From NCBI GenBank assembly GCA_964600225.1, contig CAZRIT010000029.1, forward strand, positions 1-20,881: a stretch of DNA of 20,881 nucleotides, read 5' to 3'. Positions 1 through 7,185 of the stretch are shown in pieces (the first letter of the stretch is position 1; each line of letters opens with the position of its first letter). Position numbers and translations under genes: made by a program. The notes beneath the pieces are model-generated. The model did no database searches and was not told where the DNA came from. It was given only the letters and a program-made list of their open reading frames with translations. This stretch comes from CAZRIT01 sp964600225. GTDB taxonomy: Bacteria > Bacillota > Clostridia > Christensenellales > CAG-138.

Positions 1-1446
1 CTGCGCGGCGGTGATGGCGGCGACGGATCGAAAACCGTTGGCAAGGGCGGCCGCGCAATAACCGGTGCATATACGGAGAGCGCCAACTACATAACAGGCC
101 GCGACGGCACGTTGCTGACCTATACCATCACGCTCACGCCGGGCAGCAACGCTTTTGCTGCAAGAACTGTGGGATATACGTCGCCCCCATCGGTGGAGGT
201 GACGCTGAAAAATACGGGCAACAGCCCGGTCAACCCCATCATGCCGACGGCAACGTATTATGAATTTTCGACCCAAAGCGGCGTGACATGGACGGCTGCG
301 CTTGCGCCCAGCGCAACCCGAACGATTACTGTAAAACCGAAACCTGGGCTGGCAAGCGGTTCGAGAAACGAAAATATCCTGTTCAAAACGACGCAGGGCA
401 GCAACGCATCTTTTTCGGCAACCTTCACGGTCAACGACACGCTGTCGGTTTCAATCAACGGCGCGCGGAAAATCGACAACAGGCAGAGCACGGAACTGAC
501 GGCGGTGGTTACCGGCGGAACGGGTCCTTTCAGCTACAAATGGACGAGTCCGCCCTCCACAACAACGCTGGGCACCAGCAAAAAACTCACCGTCAACCCA
601 ACAGCAGACACAACCTATCAGGTGAAGGTGACGGGTTATGACAACGAGACGGACACCGAGACGGTTACGGTGATTATGGCAACATATGATATCATCCTGT
701 CGGAAACGTCGTACGACTTTGGCAACGCTGCTACAGGCTATTCATCTGCACCCGCGGCAAAGCGTATTACCATCAAAAACAACGGCAACAGCCCTGTTAC
801 AAACTTTTCCGTGGCAAGCACGGGATCGGATTATGATATTGCTTTCACCCCCGGCGTAATTGCGGCAAACGGCGGGACGGCAAGCTTCACCGTACGGCCT
901 AAGATTGGGCGCCCGCTTGGCGCGCATAACGATACGATCACCGTTTCCACCACCACCGCGCAAAAGGTCAACCCTACCGTAAGCGTAATGTTCAATGTTG
1001 CCGACATGCCCGTCGTCACGCCGCCGAAAAGCGAACCGCCTGTTATCGTAACGGCCGTGCGCAACACGGTTGTCAACCTACCCGTCACGGCCATGGGTAC
1101 GGAGCCGCTTGTTTATCAATGNNNNNNNNNNCAATGGTATCGGGACACGAACAACGGCAGCGGCTTTCAACCCATTGACAGTACGGAAAATGCAAGCGCG
1201 GCAAGCGCAAACTATGTCACCGCGCCGGTAAAGCATGCAAACGAAAGGTATCAATACTATTGTATTGTAACCAACAGCGTTGGCAGCGCAACAAGCCGCA
1301 CCTTTATTTTGCACGTTGTAGAGCCAAACATTCCCGCAACGGGCGATAACAGTACGCCGGGGCTTTGGCTTGGGCTTATGCTGCTTGCGGTCGCGGGGCT
1401 TGCGGCTTCTGCCACCGCAAGCCGTCACAGGAAGCGCAACGGCTGA
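1..1446 (+). CDS. Sortase-anchored surface protein with Ig-like modules, 5' end missing
   Basis: The frame is open from base 1, so this is the C-terminal 481 residues of a longer protein. It starts in a Gly-rich stretch (about residues 1-20). Two related beta-sandwich modules follow, about 41-143 and 228-335, both with a GYxS...NTGNSPV or NNGNSPV pattern like choice-of-anchor or Hydin-type domains. Between them lies a PKD/Ig-like module (about 146-225), and an Ig-like module spans about 341-440. The C-terminus is a cell-wall sorting signal: IPATG at 444-448, a hydrophobic segment, then the basic tail RHRKRNG. In known families sortase cleaves between T and G and links the protein to peptidoglycan. 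The role is probably adhesion or structure; no catalytic motif is visible. A 10-N run interrupts the last Ig-like module. The next gene downstream is on the other strand. Confidence 0.85.
   Translation: MRGGDGGDGSKTVGKGGRAITGAYTESANYITGRDGTLLTYTITLTPGSNAFAARTVGYTSPPSVEVTLKNTGNSPVNPIMPTATYYEFSTQSGVTWTAALAPSATRTITVKPKPGLASGSRNENILFKTTQGSNASFSATFTVNDTLSVSINGARKIDNRQSTELTAVVTGGTGPFSYKWTSPPSTTTLGTSKKLTVNPTADTTYQVKVTGYDNETDTETVTVIMATYDIILSETSYDFGNAATGYSSAPAAKRITIKNNGNSPVTNFSVASTGSDYDIAFTPGVIAANGGTASFTVRPKIGRPLGAHNDTITVSTTTAQKVNPTVSVMFNVADMPVVTPPKSEPPVIVTAVRNTVVNLPVTAMGTEPLVYQXXXXQWYRDTNNGSGFQPIDSTENASAASANYVTAPVKHANERYQYYCIVTNSVGSATSRTFILHVVEPNIPATGDNSTPGLWLGLMLLAVAGLAASATASRHRKRNG
1122..1131. other. 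Assembly gap of 10 N inside the surface-protein gene
   Basis: The Ns are flanked on both sides by caatg. Collapsing the two copies gives codons for VYQWYR, the usual Ig-fold tryptophan motif. The 10 Ns plus the 5-base duplicate total 15 bases, so the reading frame holds either way. This suggests an unmerged contig overlap with no missing bases. Confidence 0.8.
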
Positions 1447-1485
1447 GAACATGGCGTCAAGGCGGGGCGGTTCGCATCCGCCGCC

Positions 1486-1527
1486 GCGGGACAGATCCTT
1501 CGGCGCTGCGGCGGGACAGATCCTTCG
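1486..1527. repeat. Short tandem direct repeat, 17 bases, period 25
   Basis: gcgggacagatccttcg occurs at 1486-1502 and again at 1511-1527. It lies in noncoding sequence just after the surface-protein gene. Its origin is unknown; it may be part of a dispersed repeat family. Confidence 0.8.
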
Positions 1528-1599
1528 CAAGCCCCTTCGGCGGGGGACGCCTCAGGGCGACGCTGCGGCGTCGGCTCAGGATGACACGGGTTGGGCGTG

Positions 1600-1708
1600 C
1601 CCGAAAGGGTTCTCCGCTCAATCCGCTGTTTGCTTGTGCTCCGCACTACGCGCGCGGTCGCGGCTTTCGCTTCCCGGCCCCTAAAAACGATCCACAGGAT
1701 CGTTTTCT
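1600..1708. repeat. 109-base direct repeat, copy 1
   Basis: Matches 1804-1912 with only a few substitutions, at an offset of 204 bases. It starts with cccgaaagggttctccgctc and ends with a 10-base inverted repeat, aaaacgatcc/ggatcgtttt at 1684-1706 with a 3-base loop. The palindrome could act as a weak bidirectional terminator because it has A and T runs at its ends. No protein is encoded. Confidence 0.85.
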
Positions 1709-1803
1709 GAACGGTGGCGACCGCCCGCAGGCGGAAGTGCCCGAGGCGTCTCCCGCCGAGGGTCTTCGAACCCTTCCCATCAAATGCGCCAACAGGAAAG
1801 CCA

Positions 1804-1912
1804 CCCGAAAGGGTTCTCCGCTCAATCCGCTGCTTGCTTGTGCTCCGCACTGCGCGCGCGGGCGCGGCTTTCGCTTCCCGGCCCCTAAAAACGATCCACA
1901 GGATCGTTTTCT
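1804..1912. repeat. 109-base direct repeat, copy 2
   Basis: Second copy of the 1600-1708 element, again ending in the aaaacgatcc/ggatcgtttt palindrome followed by ct. Having two near-identical copies in about 300 bases suggests a mobile or amplifying noncoding repeat rather than conserved regulation. The family is not identified from sequence alone. Confidence 0.85.
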
Positions 1913-1945
1913 TTACGGGGCTTCGAACCCTTTTGAAATGCAGGT

Positions 1946-1983
1946 CAAAGCAAAGAGGGTGCCTTATGGCATCCTCTTTGCTT

Positions 1984-1985
<2 letters not shown>
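1946..1985 (-). terminator. Hairpin terminator of tRNA-Arg
   Basis: An 18-bp stem (1946-1963 with 1968-1985, one G-T wobble) closes a 4-base loop. Read on the minus strand, the first arm is A/G-rich and the second is T-rich (ctctttgcttt), as in intrinsic terminators. It begins at the last bases of the tRNA CCA end, so it probably ends the tRNA transcript and any read-through from radA. Confidence 0.75.
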
Positions 1986-2062
<77 letters not shown>

Positions 2063-2129
2063 ATTCGGTTTTTCGCATAGCCCCCCAAAGCATTTTTGCA
2101 AACCGCAGGCGCGCGTATGCGCAAGTGGG

Positions 2130-2158
2130 ATTATACCACAGCCTTGGCTTTGGAGCAA
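2130..2158 (-). promoter_or_regulatory. Promoter of tRNA-Arg inside the 3' end of radA
   Basis: On the minus strand, TTGCTC (2153-2158) is followed after 17 bases by TATAAT (2130-2135), preceded by TGG as in an extended -10. The radA stop codon TAA lies within the -10 hexamer. Transcription would start near 2123, about 60 bases before the mature tRNA. Confidence 0.7.
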
Positions 2159-3474
2159 TAGTCGATCGCTTCGCCGATGGAGGATACGCGCACAAGCCTG
2201 ACTCCGTCGTCCGTCGTCCGCTTGGCGGATTTGGGTACGAGGATGGTTTGGTAGCCTAGCCGCGCGCACTCGCGGATGCGCACATCCGGCCTGGTGACCG
2301 TGCGCAGTTCGCCCGTCAGGCCCAGCTCGCCCAGCGCGGCCGTCTGCGGCGGCAGCACGATATCCAGCAACGCCGACGCAATGCACAGCGCAATCGAAAG
2401 GTCGGCGCTGCGCTCGTCCAGACGCAGGTTTCCGACAACGTTGAGATACACGTCCTTGTCCGATACCCTTAGGTGCGCGCGCTTTTCCAGCACCGCAAGC
2501 AGCAGGTTGAGCCGCCCGACGTCGATGCCCGTGGCCGTGCGGCGCGGGTTTCCATAGGTGTTGTCGATCAACAGCGCCTGCACCTCGGCCAAAATCGGTC
2601 TGGAGCCCTCCAGTGCACAGGTGATGGCGCAGCCCGCGGCAACATCGCCCGACAGGAACAATTGCGATGGATCGACCACCTCGTGCATGCCGTCGTCGCA
2701 CATTTCAAACACGCCCACCTCGTTGGTGGAGCCGAAGCGGTTCTTCACCGCGCGCAGCAGCCGCAGCCCCGCATGGCGGTCGCCCTCAAAATACAGCACC
2801 GTATCAACCATGTGCTCCAGCACGCGCGGGCCCGCGATGGCCCCTTCCTTGGTGACGTGGCCCACAATCCACACCACAGCCCCCGTCTCCTTGGCGTGGC
2901 GGGTCAGCCGCGCGGTGGCCGCGCGCACCTGGGAAACGCTGCCTGGCGCACCGTCGCAATCGGCACAGAGCATGGTCTGTATGGAATCGATGATGAGAAT
3001 CTCCGAGCGGTTGGCGTTGGCCTCGCCGATGGCGGTTTCCAGATCGGTCTCGCACAGCACGCGCATATCGTTTTTGACGCCGAGCCTTTGTGCGCGCAGC
3101 TTCAACTGCGCGACGCTCTCCTCGCCCGAAACGTACAGCACGGAGGCGTTGCCCGCCAGATTATCCGCCGCCTGCAGCAGCAGCGTGGATTTGCCGATGC
3201 CGGGATCGCCGCCCAGCAGCACCACCATGCCGCGTATCAAGCCGCCGCCCAGCACGCGGTCCAGCTCGTTGAGCTCCGTGCTGACGCGCTTGTGCGGCAG
3301 GCTTGTGACATCCGACAACAACTGCGAAACCGCCGCCGTGCCCGCGCCGCGCGTTTTGACGGTCTGGGCCTCCACCAATGTATTCCAGCTGTTGCAGGAG
3401 GGGCAGCGCCCCATCCACTTGGCCGTTTCATAGCCGCATTCGCCGCAGATATAGGTGATGCGCTCCTTTGCCAT
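2131..3474 (-). CDS. radA: DNA repair protein RadA (Sms)
   Basis: A 447-residue RadA of typical length. RadA is a RecA-like ATPase that helps process recombination intermediates. Visible features in order: a C4 zinc finger at Cys10, Cys13, Cys24 and Cys27; Walker A GGDPGIGKST at about 88-97; Walker B ILIIDS near 159-164; the RadA signature KNRFGS at 244-249; and a C-terminal Lon-protease-like domain to the end. The ATG at 3474 is chosen because it gives the canonical MAKERITYICGECG start and has AAGGTGG upstream. The frame runs further upstream, but that extension overlaps the preceding gene. The upstream propeller-like gene ends two bases before this start, so the two are co-transcribed. The stop codon overlaps the tRNA promoter. 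Confidence 0.97.
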   Translation of the reverse strand: MAKERITYICGECGYETAKWMGRCPSCNSWNTLVEAQTVKTRGAGTAAVSQLLSDVTSLPHKRVSTELNELDRVLGGGLIRGMVVLLGGDPGIGKSTLLLQAADNLAGNASVLYVSGEESVAQLKLRAQRLGVKNDMRVLCETDLETAIGEANANRSEILIIDSIQTMLCADCDGAPGSVSQVRAATARLTRHAKETGAVVWIVGHVTKEGAIAGPRVLEHMVDTVLYFEGDRHAGLRLLRAVKNRFGSTNEVGVFEMCDDGMHEVVDPSQLFLSGDVAAGCAITCALEGSRPILAEVQALLIDNTYGNPRRTATGIDVGRLNLLLAVLEKRAHLRVSDKDVYLNVVGNLRLDERSADLSIALCIASALLDIVLPPQTAALGELGLTGELRTVTRPDVRIRECARLGYQTILVPKSAKRTTDDGVRLVRVSSIGEAIDYCSKAKAVV

Positions 3475-3476
3475 GG

Positions 3477-4616
3477 TTACACCACCTTCATATAGCGCCA
3501 CACGGGGTGCGCCGCATCCGTCATATCGCGCCAGAGCGCATAGTCGCCGCCCGCGGTCACAAGCTGCGCGTTTTCGCCCGTGGCGCTGAGCACATAGACC
3601 TTGTCGTAATCGAACACATAGGCATAGACCGTTTCGTCGCGGCTGAACACCACGCACGCGGGCGTGATGTAAAAATCGATGACGCCGCGCGCAATGCGGC
3701 GGGGCTTGCCATCGGCCGCGACGATGTACAGGTCGCTGTCGGTATCGTGATCGCCCGTCATGTAGGCCCACCAAACCCCGTTGGATTTGGGATCGTGCAC
3801 ATAACTGCCCGCGGCAAACGCCGCTTCCTCGCCGCTGTCGAGCAGGACGGAGCGGATCAGGCCGTTGCCGCTGTCCCCGTCGGCATCGGCATAGAGCGCC
3901 TGGTTCTGCACCAAAAACGGCGCGGAGGCCGCGTAGGGCGAGCCGCGGAAGGCCTTGAGCGATACCGACTCCCCATCGGTCAAATTGCAGGCAAACACGG
4001 AAGCCGTATCCGCGCCCGTGCGCTCCGTCCACACAAGGTACGGCGACGCAAGGCGTACGCGCGGGATATCGGATTCAAGCTGCTCCACCACGGTAACGCG
4101 TTGTGTTTCCTTATTATATACGCACAGGTTGCCGCCACCCGTCAGTTTGGCGTCGATATAGACGATGGACGCATCGTCCTCACTCGGGTACCGCACGGTA
4201 TCGTAGCTGAGCGTCAGCGCGACAACCTCGCTTTCGCCCGTTTCGGGATCGAGCCGCACCAGTTGATCGCAATGCTCCAACGAATCGCCCGTGGCATACA
4301 GGATGCGGCCATGATGGATGGACGGATCGGCTACGACGGCCGCAGGCTGATCGCCAAACGTCACCGCAGCGGCAACGTTGGTTAATATCGGGTGCGCGGG
4401 AAGCGGCGTGGGCTTGGCTGCGGTTACGGAATCGGACGCGGGCGCCTGCCGCACCGTCTGCACCCACGGCACCAGCACGAAAGCCGTCAGCAATACGGCC
4501 GCAATCAGCAATACCGCCGCAACGGCCAGCTTGATGACGGGCCCGTAGCGCGTGGCGTCCAGGTTGACGCGCCGCCCCGAGGGGCTGTATTTGAGGTTGC
4601 TGCTTTTGTGTTTCAC
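3477..4616 (-). CDS. Membrane-anchored propeller-like protein of unknown function
   Basis: About 379 residues. A short basic cytoplasmic N-terminus precedes one membrane helix at about 28-52; the rest would lie outside the cell. The outer part shows roughly six repeated units of beta-strand character with aromatic and Asp/Gly turns (for example LYIVAADGKPRRIARG), resembling DUF5050, TolB or WD-type propellers. No catalytic motif is visible, so it may bind a surface ligand or be structural. The GTG at 4616 is chosen because the only earlier start, a TTG at 4640, lies upstream of the -10 box. No Shine-Dalgarno precedes the GTG, which sits about where transcription should begin, so translation may be leaderless. 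The gene forms an operon with radA; the functional link is unclear. Confidence 0.75.
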   Translation of the reverse strand: MKHKSSNLKYSPSGRRVNLDATRYGPVIKLAVAAVLLIAAVLLTAFVLVPWVQTVRQAPASDSVTAAKPTPLPAHPILTNVAAAVTFGDQPAAVVADPSIHHGRILYATGDSLEHCDQLVRLDPETGESEVVALTLSYDTVRYPSEDDASIVYIDAKLTGGGNLCVYNKETQRVTVVEQLESDIPRVRLASPYLVWTERTGADTASVFACNLTDGESVSLKAFRGSPYAASAPFLVQNQALYADADGDSGNGLIRSVLLDSGEEAAFAAGSYVHDPKSNGVWWAYMTGDHDTDSDLYIVAADGKPRRIARGVIDFYITPACVVFSRDETVYAYVFDYDKVYVLSATGENAQLVTAGGDYALWRDMTDAAHPVWRYMKVV

Positions 4617-4622
4617 ATGGCT

Positions 4623-4651
4623 ATTGTACCCCAATCCCAACGGGGGGTCAA
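4623..4651 (-). promoter_or_regulatory. Promoter of the propeller gene-radA unit
   Basis: TTGACC (4646-4651) and TACAAT (4623-4628) are separated by exactly 17 bases on the minus strand, close to sigma-A consensus. The GTG start begins six bases past the -10, so the predicted transcript has little or no 5' leader. Confidence 0.75.
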
Positions 4652-4685
4652 TCGGCTTTTACGCATCGGTCAGGCGGGAAACCCG

Positions 4686-4714
4686 TTGAAAGATGCCGCA
4701 ATATGGTGTACATT
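4686..4714 (+). promoter_or_regulatory. Promoter of the MotA/MotB-like pair
   Basis: TTGAAA (4686-4691), a 17-base spacer and TACATT (4709-4714) fit a sigma-A promoter. It diverges from the radA-unit promoter about 35 bases away. The predicted leader is about 60 bases, ending in GGAGGA before the ATG at 4783. Confidence 0.65.
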
Positions 4715-4782
4715 GGAGGTATCAGGCGGGGAAAAGGCAGCCAAAACACATAGCGCCCTGTCCCCAAGAAGCGGAGGAACGT

Positions 4783-5727
4783 ATGCACATGCTTGCAAAC
4801 ACGCCCGTCGTGGGCATCGTGGTCATTGCCGTCATCGGCATCCTGTTTTTGCTCAGCGTCGGGATGCTGTTCTACCTCAACGGCCGCTATCGGCATTTGC
4901 AAAAAGCGCTCTCCGAGGGCGGCGAGCGCACGGGCTATATCGGCGCGGTATACGAGCAGTTCGTGCCCGTGTACCGACAGTACGGCGCGCAGGCCAACAC
5001 GCCCGCCATCATCGACAACGCCATGACGGGAAAGCTTGGCGGGCTGCTGTTTTGCGAGCGGTTCCTCAACAACGCCGTCTCCCTGTTTGTCACGCTGGGG
5101 CTGTTCGGCACCTTCCTGGGGCTGTCGCTTTCGGTACAGTCATTAACGGAGCTGTTGCAGGTGAGCAATACGCAGGAATGGCTCGGCGTGCTCGACAGCG
5201 TGGGCGGCGGGCTGCTCTCGGCACTGTCGGGCATGGGCGTGGCGTTCTATACGTCGCTGGTCGGCGTGGCGTGCTCCATCGTGTTAACGGTGCTGCGCAC
5301 GGCGTTTAGCCCGCAATCCCGGCGGGAAAAGCTGGAATCCATGACGGAGCTGTGGCTGGATCACACCGTAGCGCCCAAGCTGGAGACCGTGGCCGATCAG
5401 CGCGACGGGGCGGGCGTGTGGGCGCTCAAGGAGGAGCTTCGCGCGCATGCCGACAGCGTGCAGCACACCCTGACCGACTGCACAAAGCTCATGGAGCAAA
5501 CGCTCAACAACGCCACGCATTCGCTCGGCGAGATGATATCCTACAGCAAGGAGCCCATACAGGCCTTCTACGATACGGTGCGGATCTTCAACGAAAACGT
5601 GCGCGATTTTTCGGAGTTCAACTATGACCTGCGCGGCAACATCGAGCGCATGGACGTAAGTTTGCGCGACTTTGCCGATACCGTCAAGCGCGCGGGCATT
5701 GCGGTAACCAAGGAGAACAAATCATGA
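4783..5727 (+). CDS. MotA/TolQ/ExbB-family proton channel subunit (ZorA-like)
   Basis: 314 residues. It has three predicted membrane helices at about 9-32, 97-118 and 145-172. The second contains GLFGTFLGL, matching the GLLGT-type signature of the ExbB/TolQ channel, and the third matches the ALSGMGVAFYTSLVG region of the same family. A cytoplasmic tail of about 140 residues follows. Family members form a pentameric ring around two MotB/ExbD-type subunits and convert proton flow into mechanical work. The ATG at 4783 has GGAGGA four bases upstream; a longer frame from 4693 lacks a ribosome site and overlaps the promoter. It overlaps the next gene as ATGA, indicating coupled translation. No flagellar genes are nearby, so a flagellar stator role is unlikely. 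Candidates are an envelope motor or a Zorya-related pair. Confidence 0.85.
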   Translation: MHMLANTPVVGIVVIAVIGILFLLSVGMLFYLNGRYRHLQKALSEGGERTGYIGAVYEQFVPVYRQYGAQANTPAIIDNAMTGKLGGLLFCERFLNNAVSLFVTLGLFGTFLGLSLSVQSLTELLQVSNTQEWLGVLDSVGGGLLSALSGMGVAFYTSLVGVACSIVLTVLRTAFSPQSRREKLESMTELWLDHTVAPKLETVADQRDGAGVWALKEELRAHADSVQHTLTDCTKLMEQTLNNATHSLGEMISYSKEPIQAFYDTVRIFNENVRDFSEFNYDLRGNIERMDVSLRDFADTVKRAGIAVTKENKS

Positions 5728-6725
5728 AGCGGCGCTACGCGGGCAGCCGCGCGGCGCGCGCGGTGCAAACCATCGAGGGGGAGCAGGGCTTTTGGCCGTC
5801 GTTTGCGGACATGATGAGCGCGTTTGCGCTGATCCTGTTTTTTCTGATGCTGATTGCGTACCTGCAAAACCTCATTACGGGCAACGAACTGGTCAGCACC
5901 CGCGACCGATTGGAGGAAACCGAGCAGACGCTTTCGCTGACGCTGTCGCAGGTGGAGGAAGCGCAGACGGAGCTGTCGGCCATCACGGTCGATCTGGAGG
6001 CGGCGCGCGCGGCCATCCTGTCCCAGCAGCAGCAGATGTCGGCCTATGCCGAAACCATCGCGGGGCAGGAGGCGACCCTAAGCCAACAGGAACAGTTGAT
6101 CGAATCGCAAAAGCAGTACATTGCGCTGACCACCGAGGAATTGACGCGGCTGCGCAGCCAGATGCAGACGATTGCGCTGCTGCGGCTGAGCGTGCTGCAG
6201 CGCGTGAAGGACAGCATCTCGCAAACACTGGGCGACGAATCCAAGGTCAGCATCGGCGACAGCGGCAACATCATCCTCAACGAGGGGCTGTTCTTTGATT
6301 ACAACTCCGCCAAAATCAAAAGCAACAGCCACGCACTGCTCAACAGCCTGACCGATGCGTTCAGCCGCTTCCTCTCCGACGGGGAAAACGCCAAGTATGT
6401 CGACAGCATCGTCATATCGGGTCACACCGACAACAGCGGCACCGATGCGCGTAACCGCGCCCTTTCGAGCGAGCGCGCCAACGCCGTGCTCGACTACCTG
6501 CTGGAGCAAAACAGCGGCAAGCTCACGCCCTACGCTTCGTTCTTCTGCTCCGCGGGCTACGGCGCCACCCGCCCCGTGGCCGACAATGCCACCGAGGCGG
6601 GCCGCAGTACCAACCGCCGCATCGAAATCTCCATCATTCTCAAGGACGAAACCGTGCTGGATATCGTGGAGGCCTACCTCGCCGCCGAAATGCCCGTCGG
6701 CACGGGCGCGGGCACGGCGGGATGA
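5724..6725 (+). CDS. MotB/OmpA-family peptidoglycan-binding motor subunit (ZorB-like)
   Basis: 333 residues. A short cytoplasmic N-terminus leads into one membrane helix (about 30-48) that begins FWPSFADMMSAFALILFF. Asp29 sits where the proton-carrying Asp of MotB and ZorB lies. A Gln/Glu-rich coiled coil spans about 55-150. A C-terminal OmpA-like domain (about 175-306) contains GHTDNSGTDARNRALSSERA, with Asp236 and Arg251 in the usual peptidoglycan-contact positions, and NRRIEI at its end. The start codon overlaps the stop of the MotA-like gene, with aggag upstream. The long coiled coil between channel and wall-binding domain is longer than in ExbD and closer to MotB. An assembly join lies immediately after the stop codon, so the next gene in the original genome is not fully certain. 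Confidence 0.88.
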   Translation: MKRRYAGSRAARAVQTIEGEQGFWPSFADMMSAFALILFFLMLIAYLQNLITGNELVSTRDRLEETEQTLSLTLSQVEEAQTELSAITVDLEAARAAILSQQQQMSAYAETIAGQEATLSQQEQLIESQKQYIALTTEELTRLRSQMQTIALLRLSVLQRVKDSISQTLGDESKVSIGDSGNIILNEGLFFDYNSAKIKSNSHALLNSLTDAFSRFLSDGENAKYVDSIVISGHTDNSGTDARNRALSSERANAVLDYLLEQNSGKLTPYASFFCSAGYGATRPVADNATEAGRSTNRRIEISIILKDETVLDIVEAYLAAEMPVGTGAGTAG

Positions 6726-6916
6726 CTTCCTTTTCTTTGTAAACTTCCTTTTCTTTGTAAANNNNNNNNNNNNNNNNNNNNNNNNNNNNNNNNNNNNNNN
6801 NNNNNNNNNNNNNNNNNNNNNNNNNNNNNNNNNNNNNNNNNNNNNNNNNNNNNNNNNNNNNCGCGGGCACGGCGGGATGACTTCCTTTTCTTTGTAAACT
6901 TCCTTTTCTTTGTAAA
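6707..6916. repeat. Exact 55-base duplicate flanking a 100-N gap
   Basis: Bases 6707-6761 and 6862-6916 are identical over 55 bases and bracket the Ns at 6762-6861. Each copy holds the last codons and stop of the MotB-like gene plus two tandem 18-mers, cttccttttctttgtaaa. This is what two contigs sharing a terminal overlap look like when a scaffolder fails to merge them, so little or nothing may be missing. A longer array of the 18-mer could also have broken the assembly. Confidence 0.9.
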
Positions 6917-6961
6917 GACAAGTTGTCAAAGCCTAAGCTTTGACATAGCACCTAGATGTGT

Positions 6962-6985
6962 GCCGAAAATCCAAGGATTTTCGGC
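6962..6985. repeat. Perfect inverted repeat with an 11-bp stem
   Basis: gccgaaaatcc and ggattttcggc flank a 2-base centre. No T-run follows on either strand, so it is not a clear terminator. Half of it overlaps the first copy of the 45-base repeat. Confidence 0.85.
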
Positions 6986-7082
6986 AAAGGAAGAAAAAGA
7001 AACGTCCCAAAAAGGTAACCCGACATGTGTTGTTAACCCAAGGATTTTCGGTAAAGGAAGCAAAAGAAATGGCCCAAAAAGG
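6971..7082. repeat. 45-base direct repeat pair
   Basis: 6971-7015 and 7038-7082 match at 41 of 45 positions, both beginning ccaaggattttcgg and ending cccaaaaagg. They lie 67 bases apart, start to start. The purine-rich composition resembles the reverse complement of the 18-mers at the assembly join, so all may belong to one degenerate repeat family. Confidence 0.8.
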
Positions 7083-7096
7083 GTTTGTCATATCTA

Positions 7097-7134
7097 TCAA
7101 AGCAAAAGGGGAGAAGCAGAAAAGCTTCCCCCTT
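7097..7134 (-). terminator. Intrinsic terminator of the GtrII unit
   Basis: On the minus strand, cccctt/aagggg and gcttc/gaagc arms (7106-7117 with 7124-7134) form an 11-bp stem with one bulged base and a 6-base loop. ttttgcttt follows directly. It lies about 50 bases after the GtrII stop codon, the expected place for the end of this transcript. Confidence 0.75.
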
Positions 7135-7185
7135 ACATATAGCGATGGGTTTCAGTAAGAAGCATACCGCCAATCAACCCTCCGC

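Larger units (their letters stand above)
1447..1983. other. Gene-free, repeat-rich intergenic region
   Basis: No credible gene is present. Long frames on both strands are GC-driven and run through repeats and the tRNA. The region holds a 17-base tandem pair, two 109-base direct repeats each ending in a palindrome, fragments resembling a tRNA T-arm in both orientations, and the tRNA terminator. No promoter for the upstream surface gene is visible, and no clear single-purpose terminator follows that gene. Confidence 0.75.
6726..7185. other. Intergenic region with an assembly gap, short repeats and hairpins
   Basis: No convincing gene is present. A frame at 6958-7158 is Lys-rich, lacks a ribosome site and runs through repeats and hairpins, so it is rejected. 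The stretch holds the duplicated join, a hairpin at 6924-6945 (9-bp stem, loop CTAA), a perfect 11-bp stem at 6962-6985, a 45-base direct repeat pair, and the terminator of the minus-strand unit. Confidence 0.75.

Noticed and set aside
3475..4032. N-terminal extension of RadA to 633 residues
   Set aside because: It lies in the out-of-frame sequence of the upstream propeller-like gene. The canonical RadA start with a ribosome site is at 3474.
4783..6725. A complete Zorya defence system
   Set aside because: Only ZorA/ZorB-like genes are seen. No helicase or nuclease partner is in the window, and the neighbouring gap is probably just a contig overlap.
6958..7158. Lys-rich 66-residue open frame
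   Set aside because: No ribosome site, non-ATG start, and it runs through the hairpin, the 45-base repeat pair and the terminator of the opposite strand.
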